64,000 bases of DNA, from NCBI RefSeq assembly GCF_022829365.1, contig NZ_JAKSYJ010000258.1, forward strand, positions 1 through 64,000, in the 5' to 3' direction. The position numbers and the translations under genes are program-made. Source of the stretch: Methylobacterium sp. J-077. Lineage in GTDB: Bacteria; Pseudomonadota; Alphaproteobacteria; Rhizobiales; Beijerinckiaceae. How positions within the stretch are numbered: position 1 is the first letter of the stretch; every line of letters starts with the position of its first letter. Shown here piece by piece: positions 8,315 through 15,934 of the stretch. The notes beneath the pieces are model-generated. The model ran no database searches. It was not told the DNA's origin and saw only the letters and a program-made list of their open reading frames with translations.

Positions 8315-9577
8315 GTGTCGCGTCGCTATCCACGCCCGTTCGTCTGTGGATTGGCTGCCCTTCTGCCCGTAGCCTGCGCCGCGCCCACCGGCCTCGACGG
8401 CCCGGCAGCCGCGCCGTCCTCGGCGTCGGAAGTGGCGACGACCCGCGTCCAGATCGTCTACGGCTCGCAACGCCCCCTGGTCGAACTGGTCTTCACTGGA
8501 GCCGACGGACGCGACAGGCGCGTGCTGGCCTGGGTGAACATGGGCGCCCCGACGATTGTCCTGTCCAAAACCCTCTATCGCGAACTCGGCGTTGGGGCAG
8601 GGCGTGACCTTGCGTTCCGGATCGGCGCGATCGGGATCACCGTACCAGCGGCCTCCGTGACCGACGGACCGGGTGAGCTGGACGGCCGGGATCTGTTCGA
8701 CCTCCTGTTCGCGCCGCGCCGGGTCGAGGCCGTCCTGCCGGCGAGCGTCCTGCGCCGCTTCGCGATCGTGCTCGATCCGGCAGCCCGGACCTTGACCCTG
8801 GCCCCGCCCGGAACCTTGAAGCCCGCGGGCATCCCGGTTCCGATCCGGGTCGATCCGGCGAGCGGGATCGCCACGGTCGAGGCTCAGATGGGCGAGACGG
8901 CACTGCCGCTCGTCCTCGATGCGGGCGCCCCCTATACGTGGCTGCGGGGCAGCGCGGTCGCCGGGCTTCTGCGGTTACATCCCGAGTGGCACCGGGCCGA
9001 TGGCGCGGTGGGGCGCAGCAATCTCGCGATGGCCGATCTCGGCCTGGAGCGGGACGGCACGCTGGTGCGGTTGCCCGACGTCACCCTCGGCGACCTCGTC
9101 CTGCCGGCGGTCGGAGCCCTGGGCACGGGTCCGATGCTCCGGCGCGTCGGCGACGCGCTCGTCGGCGAACTGTTCTGGGACCTGTGGCAGAAGCCTGCGC
9201 CGGTCCCAGTGGCGGGCTGGCTCGGCGGGAACGTCCTTTCGGATTTTCGGCTGACGATCGATTACACCGCCGGCCTGAGCACCTGGCAGCGCCAGCGGCC
9301 CACGGACCCGCACGATCTCGATGGAATCGGCCTGACCCTGGTGCGCTACGGCGACGATTACAGGGTGAGCCGGGTCGCCGACCGAAACGGGCAGCCCCTT
9401 GTCGCAGGCGTCGAACCCGGTGACCGCCTCGTAGCCGTCGATGGCCGCCCGCTCCGGGGCGCGGCGTCCGAATTCGCCTGGGACGCGCTCCGGGGCCGGC
9501 CCGGCACGCTTCGGCGCCTCGACCTGGAGCGCGACGGCCGCCCTCTTCAGGTCGAGGCGCCCGCCGTCGAGTTCTGA
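8315..9577 (+). CDS. exported aspartyl-protease-like protein with C-terminal PDZ domain
   Basis: About 420 residues. An N-terminal signal sequence (PFVCGLAALLPVACAAP) could be a lipoprotein signal, but proline at -3 makes the lipobox poor. Two retropepsin-like halves follow: the second has LVLDAGAPYTW, which fits the Asp-x-Gly active-site motif. The first has VNMGAPTIVL, where the aspartate is replaced, so catalysis by the usual Asp pair is doubtful. The last 100 residues are a PDZ domain (VAGVEPGDRLVAVDGRPL). A GTG at 8315 with GGAG nine bases upstream is chosen because it starts the signal peptide; longer forms overlap the XRE gene. Substrate unknown. Confidence 0.7.
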   Translation: MSRRYPRPFVCGLAALLPVACAAPTGLDGPAAAPSSASEVATTRVQIVYGSQRPLVELVFTGADGRDRRVLAWVNMGAPTIVLSKTLYRELGVGAGRDLAFRIGAIGITVPAASVTDGPGELDGRDLFDLLFAPRRVEAVLPASVLRRFAIVLDPAARTLTLAPPGTLKPAGIPVPIRVDPASGIATVEAQMGETALPLVLDAGAPYTWLRGSAVAGLLRLHPEWHRADGAVGRSNLAMADLGLERDGTLVRLPDVTLGDLVLPAVGALGTGPMLRRVGDALVGELFWDLWQKPAPVPVAGWLGGNVLSDFRLTIDYTAGLSTWQRQRPTDPHDLDGIGLTLVRYGDDYRVSRVADRNGQPLVAGVEPGDRLVAVDGRPLRGAASEFAWDALRGRPGTLRRLDLERDGRPLQVEAPAVEF

Positions 9578-9593
9578 ATGACAGCCGTCTCGA

Positions 9594-10196
9594 TCAGGCC
9601 CATTCCCGCGCGGCGAGCTTCTGCTCGTAGGCGTCGATCGCCGCGCCGCGCTGCAGGGTCAGGCCGATCTCGTCGAGGCCGTTCAGCAGGGTGTGCTTGC
9701 GGCCGCTGTCGATGTCGAAATGCAGGGTGCCGCCATCCGGCCCCTTGATGGTCTGGGCTTCGAGATCCACCGACAGGGTCGCGTTCGAGCCGCGCTCGGC
9801 ATCCTCGAACAGCTTCTCCAGATCCTCCGGCGAGACCGTGATCGCCAGGATGCCGTTCTTCGCGCAATTGTTGAAGAAGATGTCGGCAAAGCTCGTGGAG
9901 ATCACGCAGCGGATGCCGAAATCACTGAGCGCCCAGGGGGCGTGCTCCCGGGAGGAGCCGCAACCGAAATTGTCGCCGCAGACCAGGATCTTGGCGTTCC
10001 GGTAGGCCGGCTTGTTGAGTACGAAATCCGGGTTCTCGGAGCCATCGTCCGCGTAGCGCATCTCGGCGAACAGGCCCTTGCCGAGCCCGGTGCGCTTGAT
10101 CGTCTTGAGGTACTGCTTCGGGATGATCCGGTCGGTGTCGACGTTGATGATCCGCATGGGCGCCGCGACGCCTTCCAGCGTGGTGAATTTTTCCAT
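9594..10196 (-). CDS. leuD: 3-isopropylmalate dehydratase small subunit
   Basis: The swivel-domain subunit that, with LeuC, isomerises 2-isopropylmalate to 3-isopropylmalate in leucine synthesis. The 200-residue length is right. It starts MEKFTTLEGVAAPMRIINVDTD, has the IPKQYLK motif and the conserved GCGSSREHAPWAL substrate loop. No leuC is adjacent, and the gene ends 16 bases from the convergent protease gene. The four-iron cluster is carried by LeuC, so no cluster cysteines are expected here. Confidence 0.96.
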   Translation of the reverse strand: MEKFTTLEGVAAPMRIINVDTDRIIPKQYLKTIKRTGLGKGLFAEMRYADDGSENPDFVLNKPAYRNAKILVCGDNFGCGSSREHAPWALSDFGIRCVISTSFADIFFNNCAKNGILAITVSPEDLEKLFEDAERGSNATLSVDLEAQTIKGPDGGTLHFDIDSGRKHTLLNGLDEIGLTLQRGAAIDAYEQKLAAREWA

Positions 10197-10261
10197 CGTT
10201 CGAGGCTCTTGAAGGCTGGGTCTGGCGCTGGTTTAGCAGCCTCGGGGGCGGTCCGGAAGCG

Positions 10262-10996
10262 TCAGGCCGGATCCCCGGCCTCGGCGCGCCGCAGGGTGCC
10301 GTCGTGGAGCGCCGAGGCCACCAGCGCCCCGGCGATCCCGGCTTCGCGCAGGGCCCGCAGATCGTCCGGCCCGCGCACGCCGCCGGCCGCGTAGACCCGG
10401 CGGCCCGGCGCACGCAGGGCCCGGAGGGCTTCGAGGTCGGGGCCGGTGCCGGCCCCGACCCGGGCGAGCGTCATCGCGATCACGTCCGGCGGCCAGAGCG
10501 ACGGATGGTCGTGGAGCGCCGCCGGGCCGAGGCGCTCGGCGCCGCGCGTGTCGAGGGACAGCACGGCGCGAGCCCCGAGACCGGCGACCAGCCCGGCATC
10601 CGTCTGACTCTCGCTGCCGATCACCGGCCGCCCGAGGCCGGTGGCGAGGAACGCCACGACGCCGTCCTGTTCGGCGAAGCCGGCATCGACCCACAGGTTG
10701 ATGCCCGGGCAAGCCCGGGCGATGGCCTCCATAGCGGCCAGATTTGGCCCGGCGCCATCCATGATCGCATCGAGATCGGCGACGTAGAGGGTCTCAGCCG
10801 GCCAGGCGTCGAGCAGCCCGCGCGCCACGGCGGCGGGTCCGGAGCCCTTTGCCAAGGGCGTCTCGATCGAGGCATAGGAGGAGCGCTCGCCCCGGCGCGC
10901 CCGCACCACGCGGCCGCCGCGCAGGTCGAGCACCGGGATCACCGCGAAGCCGGAGCGCCCGAGTCCGTCGTTCATTGAGGCGTTCGTCGCGGTCAT
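10262..10996 (-). CDS. HisA-like TIM-barrel protein of the methanopterin/methanofuran gene set (COG1411 type)
   Basis: A 244-residue (beta/alpha)8 protein related to phosphoribosyl isomerase HisA: FAVIPVLDLRGGRVVRARRG at the N-terminus, LYVADLDAIMDG, LWVDAGF, and the C-terminal phosphate loop VYAAGGVRGPDDL. It is not the histidine enzyme: length and active-site context match the archaeal-type HisA-related family seen in H4MPT-using organisms. Its partner gene on the other strand is an MfnF homologue. The reaction is unknown; a role in assembling methylofuran or tetrahydromethanopterin is inferred from context. Its ATG (10996-10994) touches the ATG of the divergent gene. An internal ATG at 10975 is an alternative start. 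Confidence 0.75.
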   Translation of the reverse strand: MTATNASMNDGLGRSGFAVIPVLDLRGGRVVRARRGERSSYASIETPLAKGSGPAAVARGLLDAWPAETLYVADLDAIMDGAGPNLAAMEAIARACPGINLWVDAGFAEQDGVVAFLATGLGRPVIGSESQTDAGLVAGLGARAVLSLDTRGAERLGPAALHDHPSLWPPDVIAMTLARVGAGTGPDLEALRALRAPGRRVYAAGGVRGPDDLRALREAGIAGALVASALHDGTLRRAEAGDPA

Positions 10997-12046
10997 ATGC
11001 GCATGCCAGGGGCAAAGACGATTGGGTGGGACCTCGGCGGGGTCCACGTCAAGGCCGCTCTGGTCGAGGACGGCCGGGTGATTGCGGCGACCCAGGTCCC
11101 GTGCCCGCTCTGGCAGGGGATCGGGGCGCTCGACGGTTCCCTGGCGGCCCTGCCGGACTGGGCGCGCGGCGCAGCGCAGCACGCCGTGACCATGACGGGG
11201 GAGCTGACCGATTGCTTCGCCGACCGGCGCGAGGGCGTGGCGGCGCTCTCGGGCTGGGCGGACACGCACTTGGCAGGCGGCGTGCGGATCTATGCCGGCC
11301 GCTCCGGCCTCGTAGCCCCGGAGGCGGCCGCGGCGGTGTTCGCGGACGTGGCCTCGGCCAATTGGCACGCCACCGCGGCGCTCGCCGGGCGGCACGCCCC
11401 GGATGCGCTGCTCGTCGATATCGGCTCCACCACCGCCGACCTGATCCCCATCGTCCACGGCCGCCCGGCCGCCGCCGGCTACAGCGATGCCGAGCGCCTG
11501 GAGACGGGGGAGCTGGTCTATACCGGGATCGTGCGCACGCCGGTGATCGCGCTCGCCGACCACGCCCCGTTCGCGGGCCGCCGCACCCGGCTGATGACCG
11601 AGACCTTCGCGCATATGGCGGACGTGTACCGGATCCTGGGCCTGCTCCCCGAAGGCGCCGACCAGCAGGCCAGCGGCGACCGCAAGGGCAAGTCGATCCC
11701 CGAGAGCGAGACCCGGCTCGCCCGGATCGTCGGGCGCGACCGGGGTGAGGGTACCGCCGAAGCCTGGGCGCTGCTGGCGGGCCATTTCGCCGAAGCGCAG
11801 CTGCGGCGGCTGCACGACGCCGCCGCCATCCTGCTCAGCCGGCCCGACCTCGCTGCGGGGGCGCCGCTCATCGTCTGCGGCGCGGGCGCCTTTCTCGGGC
11901 CGCGCCTGGCCGAACGGCTGGGGCGTGAGGCCGTCCCGCTCGTGAATCTGCTGCACGACCGGATCGCCGGGGAGCCCGACTGGATCTCGACCTGCGGGCC
12001 GGCGGTGGCCGTCGGCCTCATCGCCTCGGAGGATACATTCGCATGA
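10997..12046 (+). CDS. MfnF-like/hydantoinase-fold protein of H4MPT-linked C1 metabolism
   Basis: A 349-residue ASKHA-fold protein. TIGWDLGGVHVKAAL (phosphate-1 loop) and ALLVDIGSTTADLIPI (phosphate-2 loop) frame a nucleotide-like site, and VCGAGAFLGPRLAERLG closes the domain. It matches the family first annotated as 'probable H4MPT-linked C1 transfer pathway protein'. The archaeal member, MfnF, joins the furan and tyramine-glutamate halves of methanofuran. In methylotrophs the likely product is methylofuran, the prosthetic group of the formyltransferase/hydrolase complex (inference). The start could also be the ATG at 11003; neither has a good Shine-Dalgarno. The stop overlaps the next small gene as ATGA. 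Confidence 0.82.
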   Translation: MRMPGAKTIGWDLGGVHVKAALVEDGRVIAATQVPCPLWQGIGALDGSLAALPDWARGAAQHAVTMTGELTDCFADRREGVAALSGWADTHLAGGVRIYAGRSGLVAPEAAAAVFADVASANWHATAALAGRHAPDALLVDIGSTTADLIPIVHGRPAAAGYSDAERLETGELVYTGIVRTPVIALADHAPFAGRRTRLMTETFAHMADVYRILGLLPEGADQQASGDRKGKSIPESETRLARIVGRDRGEGTAEAWALLAGHFAEAQLRRLHDAAAILLSRPDLAAGAPLIVCGAGAFLGPRLAERLGREAVPLVNLLHDRIAGEPDWISTCGPAVAVGLIASEDTFA

Positions 12047-12243
12047 GCGCCATCAAGATCCTGGCCCGGGTTCTGACGACCCGGGTCGGGCCGCATATCG
12101 AGCTGGCCGTGGAGACCGAATCCGGCGAGGTCCTGAAGGTGCTCGCCACCGAGGACCAGATCGATCGGCTCGTGGACGAGCTGGAAGACATGCTGAACTC
12201 GCCCGCCACCGAAGAAGACGGGGAGCCGCCGGAGGCCGCCTGA
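12043..12243 (+). CDS. small conserved-looking acidic protein
   Basis: A 66-residue acidic protein (ILARVLTTRVGPHIELAVET, then a helical ATEDQIDRLVDELEDML). Not a family I recognise. It is coupled to the MfnF-like gene by an ATGA overlap and is followed 30 bases later by a membrane-protein gene, so it belongs to the same transcript. No signal, membrane segment or metal motif is visible. Confidence 0.6.
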   Translation: MSAIKILARVLTTRVGPHIELAVETESGEVLKVLATEDQIDRLVDELEDMLNSPATEEDGEPPEAA

Positions 12244-12272
12244 GACGGGGCGGGGCGAGCCGGGGATCCGCG

Positions 12273-13055
12273 ATGAGCCTGATCGTCGCCAAGATCGCCA
12301 TCACCCCGGCGCTGATGTGGGCCGTGTCGACGGCGTCGCGCCGCTGGGGCAGCCTGATCGGCGGCCTGCTCTCGGGCCTGCCGCTCACCTCGGCGCCGAT
12401 CTCGATCTACCTCGCCGTCGAGCAGGGCGAGGGCTTCGCCGCCGACGCCGCCATCGGCTCGGTGGAGGGGCTCGGGGCGGTGACCCTCTGCTACTGCGCC
12501 TACGCCCTGTGCGCGCCGCGGATGGGCCCGGCCCCGGCCCTCTGCGCCGCCCTGTCGGCCTTCGTGCTGGGCGGCACCCTGCTGCACGGGCTGATCCGGC
12601 CGGGCTTGTGGCTCGCCACCGCGATCGACGTTCCGGCCATGGCGCTCGTGGTGGCGCTGTGCCCGCGGACGACCGAGCCCGAGGCACCGGTTCCGCGCCC
12701 GCGGCCGCCGCGCTGGGACATGCCGGCGCGCCTCGCGGCGGCGACCGCGCTCGTGCTGCTGGTCTCGACGCTCGCGCCCTATCTCGGCGCGGGCCTGAGC
12801 GGCCTTCTGGCGCCGATCCCGATCATATCCTGGCCGCTCATCGCCTTCGCCCGCTTCCAGGACGGCGTCCGCGCCTCCCTCGACGTGGTGCGCGGCAGCG
12901 CCCAGGGCGCGTTCGGCGTGCTGGCCTTCTACGTGTGCATCCACCTGCTGCTCGGCCGGACCGACATGATCATCGCCTACGCCGTATCGATCGCCCTGTC
13001 GGGGGCCTGCGTGCTGCCGTGGCTGTTCGTGGGGCGCCGCATCCGGGCGGGGTGA
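12273..13055 (+). CDS. polytopic membrane protein of unknown function
   Basis: 260 residues with about seven hydrophobic segments, separated by one proline/arginine-rich cytoplasmic loop (TTEPEAPVPRPRPPRWDMP). The N-terminal segment has a repeated small-residue pattern (GSLIGGLLSGLPLTSAPISI) like other bacterial transport-type proteins. I do not recognise a named family. It is the last gene of the MfnF-like transcription unit, so a link to C1-carrier metabolism is possible but unproven. The start ATG follows GGGGAT at short distance. Confidence 0.6.
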   Translation: MSLIVAKIAITPALMWAVSTASRRWGSLIGGLLSGLPLTSAPISIYLAVEQGEGFAADAAIGSVEGLGAVTLCYCAYALCAPRMGPAPALCAALSAFVLGGTLLHGLIRPGLWLATAIDVPAMALVVALCPRTTEPEAPVPRPRPPRWDMPARLAAATALVLLVSTLAPYLGAGLSGLLAPIPIISWPLIAFARFQDGVRASLDVVRGSAQGAFGVLAFYVCIHLLLGRTDMIIAYAVSIALSGACVLPWLFVGRRIRAG

Positions 13056-13103
13056 CACGATCGCCATCACCAAGGGCTCGCGGCTGAAGGATAGCAGCGC
13101 GCG

Positions 13104-13898
13104 TCAATCGACCTGGTACAGGGCGACGCGGCCAATGCCCGCGATGCCGAGCTTCTGCGCGCTCGCGCGCGACAGATCGATCAGATAGTTCCGTTTGGCC
13201 TTGGTGTGCTCGTTGGTCCGATCCGTGATCTGAACGATGACCGAGTGACCGTTACGGGTGTTGACGACCTTCACCTTCGTCCCGAACGGGAGGGTGTGGT
13301 GCGCGGCCGTGAGCTTGTTCGGGTCGTATATCTCGCCGCTGGCTGTCCGGCCCGAGTGCTTGTACCAACTCGCCCGGCCGCTCCCGAGAAGTTTCGGCTT
13401 GGCCGCGGCCCCATCGTGTCCGGTCTGAGGATCGGGCGGTGCCGGCTGCTCAGCGACGGCTTCCGTGGTCGACGGCTCGGCACCGGAAGGCTCGGCGCTC
13501 AAAGGTTCCGATCGCACTCCGGCAAGCCCGTCCTGTGCCAACACCGGATCCACACGCTGGCCGAAGCGCCCCATGAGACCGGCCTGTTCCTGGCCGGCCG
13601 AATGGACCGATGCCGGAAACGTCGGCTGCGCGGGCAGGCTGAAGGACGACGCCTCCGGCGGATCTGTATTCTCGATCGATGATGACAGTGAAGGCAGTTG
13701 CGCGGTGAACTGGCGGTACGTGAAGACCGGTGCTTCCCGCTTCGGGCCGCTCACCTGATCCGGGCCGGATCGGATTTCCATGCCCGGTGATTGATCAGCC
13801 CGAGCCGCGGCGGCAGGAAGCGACAGGATCGAAGCTAAGATCAGGGTCCGGGCGACGCTTCGTCTGTTTTCGCCGCCAGGCCCGATCATAGCATTCAC
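13104..13898 (-). CDS. RlpA-family septal/peptidoglycan protein
   Basis: 264 residues. A cleavable signal peptide (ARTLILASILSLPAAAARA) is followed by a long low-complexity, Ser/Pro/Glu-rich linker, then a double-psi beta-barrel from about residue 170 to the end. Motifs: GSGRASWYKHSGRTASGE, AAHHTLPFGTKVKVVN and VQITDRTN, with the conserved aspartate of RlpA proteins. RlpA proteins bind denuded glycan at the septum and some are lytic transglycosylases. There is no SPOR domain at the C-terminus, so septal targeting by denuded glycan is not supported. It is convergent with the membrane-protein gene. Confidence 0.85.
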   Translation of the reverse strand: MNAMIGPGGENRRSVARTLILASILSLPAAAARADQSPGMEIRSGPDQVSGPKREAPVFTYRQFTAQLPSLSSSIENTDPPEASSFSLPAQPTFPASVHSAGQEQAGLMGRFGQRVDPVLAQDGLAGVRSEPLSAEPSGAEPSTTEAVAEQPAPPDPQTGHDGAAAKPKLLGSGRASWYKHSGRTASGEIYDPNKLTAAHHTLPFGTKVKVVNTRNGHSVIVQITDRTNEHTKAKRNYLIDLSRASAQKLGIAGIGRVALYQVD

Positions 13899-13902
13899 CC
13901 GT

Positions 13903-13916
13903 GATTATTGATAATC
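13903..13916. promoter_or_regulatory. 14-bp palindrome upstream of the RlpA-family gene
   Basis: GATTAT-TG-ATAATC is a perfect two-arm palindrome located just upstream of the RlpA-like start codon, in a locally AT-rich stretch. It may be a regulator site; no regulator can be named. Confidence 0.35.
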
Positions 13917-14110
13917 GACGGACGCATAAATCGTCTCAGGTGCCTGAGTTCCGCACGACTGCTAAAACCGCCGTCTGAGCGGCCTCATCCTTCGGACGTA
14001 GCCCATCGGTCAAGCTTGCCGATCTGACGGCCCGACGTTCGCCCCCCGTGTCGACGGCACCCCGTACGGTCCGCTCGACCGATGCAGCCGCCTGTGGCGC
14101 TCGATCCCGC

Positions 14111-14146
14111 AAAGAAAAACCCGCGGCCGTGAGGCCGCGGGTTCTT
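14111..14146 (-). terminator. intrinsic terminator of hpnH
   Basis: An 11-bp perfect stem (AACCCGCGGCC/GGCCGCGGGTT) with a GTGA loop. Read on the minus strand it is followed by TTTTTCTTT, placing it about 25 bases past the hpnH stop. Confidence 0.9.
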
Positions 14147-14170
14147 GCCGACAAATCCGATGCGGGCGGA

Positions 14171-15334
14171 TCAGGCCGCGGTGCGCTTGCGGGCTTCCTG
14201 CTTGGTGTCGACGCCGGCGGCTTTGATCTCGGAGAGCTTCTGGGCGACGTTGCGCGAGAACACGAACTCAGCCGGGCGCTGGTTCTCCAGGCTGACCTCG
14301 GGCGCCATCGCACCGTCGGTCTTGATGCCGCGGATCGCGTGGACCAGCGGCTTCCACGGCTTGCGGACCGAATCGACCACCGAGGAGGCCTCGTAGCCGG
14401 AATGGACCATGCAGTCGGCGCACTTCTCGTAGTTGCCGGTGCCGTAGGAATCCCAGTCGGTCTCTTCCATCAGTTCCTTGAAGGTCGCCGCGTAACCCTC
14501 GCCGAGCAGGTAGCAGGGCTTCTGCCAGCCGAACACGGTGCGGGTCGGGTTGCCCCAGGGGGTGCAGTGGTAGGTCTGGTTGCCAGCCAGGAAGTCGAGG
14601 AACAGGCCCGACTGCTGGAAGGTCCACTTCTCGCGGCCCTTCTCCTTGCCGTGACGGAAGACGCCGCGGAACAGCTCCTTGGTCGCCTTGCGGTTCAGGA
14701 AGTGCTTCTGGTCGGGGGCGCGCTCGTAGGCGTAGCCGGGAGAGACGGTGATGCCGTCAATGCCCATCCGGGTCACGCTGTCGAAAAAGTCGGCGATCTT
14801 CTCGGGCGAAGAATTGTTGAAGAAGGTGCAGTTGATGGTGACCCGGAAGCCCATCTCTTTAGCCTTCGCGATGGCCGCGACCGCCTTGTCGTAGACTCCG
14901 CGCTGGCACACCGACTGGTCGTGCATCGACTGGTCGCCGTCCAGGTGGATCGACCAGGTGAAGTACGGGCTGGGCTTGTAGTCCTTGATCTTCTTCTCGA
15001 GCAGAAGCGCGTTCGTGCAGACGATCGCGAACTTCTTCTGATCGATGATGCCTTGGACGATCTGCGGCAGATCCTTGTGCAGCAGCGGCTCGCCGCCGGC
15101 GATCACCACCACGGGGGCACCGCACTCGCGCACCGATTCGAGCGCGTCGGCGACCGGCAGGCGCTTGTTCAGGATCTCGTCCGGGTAATCGATCTTGCCG
15201 CAGCCGGCGCAGGCGAGATTGCAGCGGAACAGGGGTTCCATCATCATCACCAACGGATAGCGCTTGCGGCCCGTGAGGTGCTGCTTGAGGATGTAGCCGC
15301 CGATCTTCGCGACGTACCGGAGGGGGATACCCAA
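14171..15334 (-). CDS. hpnH: adenosyl-hopene transferase, radical SAM
   Basis: The first enzyme of extended hopanoid synthesis: it joins the 5'-deoxyadenosyl radical to diploptene (hopene) to give adenosylhopane. 387 residues. The radical SAM cluster motif is C38-x3-C42-x2-C45 (RCNLACAGC), followed by VIAGGEPLL. The C-terminal HpnH domain has a further cysteine set (KPCYLL, CADCMVHSGYE). The start is a TTG at 15334 with a good AAGGAG eight bases upstream; no ATG lies near. It is transcribed away from hpnN, with a 600-base shared regulatory region, and ends at a strong terminator, so it is monocistronic. Confidence 0.97.
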   Translation of the reverse strand: MGIPLRYVAKIGGYILKQHLTGRKRYPLVMMMEPLFRCNLACAGCGKIDYPDEILNKRLPVADALESVRECGAPVVVIAGGEPLLHKDLPQIVQGIIDQKKFAIVCTNALLLEKKIKDYKPSPYFTWSIHLDGDQSMHDQSVCQRGVYDKAVAAIAKAKEMGFRVTINCTFFNNSSPEKIADFFDSVTRMGIDGITVSPGYAYERAPDQKHFLNRKATKELFRGVFRHGKEKGREKWTFQQSGLFLDFLAGNQTYHCTPWGNPTRTVFGWQKPCYLLGEGYAATFKELMEETDWDSYGTGNYEKCADCMVHSGYEASSVVDSVRKPWKPLVHAIRGIKTDGAMAPEVSLENQRPAEFVFSRNVAQKLSEIKAAGVDTKQEARKRTAA

Positions 15335-15934
15335 GATTGCGGCTCCTTACTGCGTCGGCCCCGGGGCGTCGGGGTGCTTACCGCGAAAAAAACGCGAATT
15401 CCAGCACTCTAGCTTGGAACTCATCTGAACCGGCCCCGTTTCGGCGAGGCCATAACGACTTATCCCGTTCCTGACGCAAGCGCGCCACATGGGTGGCGTA
15501 CGGCAGGATCTGCGGATCGGGTCACCTGACGGTTGAGGACAGCACGTGCATTGCGTCCGCAATGCGACCGGAATCCCAAAGAATTTGGTCTCGGCCCCGG
15601 GATTGCGGTGCGATATCGCACGTCCGCCTAGGCAAGGGCTGCGCCGGGGCCATTGCGTTGCAATCTGGGATCACGCTCTTTACTGAGCCCTGTGGCCGCA
15701 ATGCAAGGGGTGGCCTGCGGCGGGCGATCCCGCATCGGACGGGTCCGGCTTGCACAGGCGCGCCGTGCGACCAGATTGAGCGGTGCGGCGTTCCCAGACA
15801 CCGTAGGGCGCTCGCGCGGATCGCGGGGCGGCCTTCACGCGGGCGTTCGAGCCCGGTCGCGCCGATCCGGCCGGAACAGTTGGGATAAGCCGGCCGCGCA
15901 TGGGGCGCGTCCGGGGCGAACAGGCAGGGTGCTC
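15335..15934. promoter_or_regulatory. divergent hpnH/hpnN control region
   Basis: 600 bases with no supportable gene. Visible signals: a GGAAC-N16-CGTT motif (15416-15440), a possible EcfG-type promoter reading towards hpnN; a hairpin GCATTGC-GTCC-GCAATGC (15548-15565); and a perfect 14-bp palindrome GTGCGATATCGCAC (15608-15621). The EcfG motif has about one expected chance match in 64 kb on both strands and lies nearly 500 bases from hpnN, so it is only a candidate. Confidence 0.5.
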
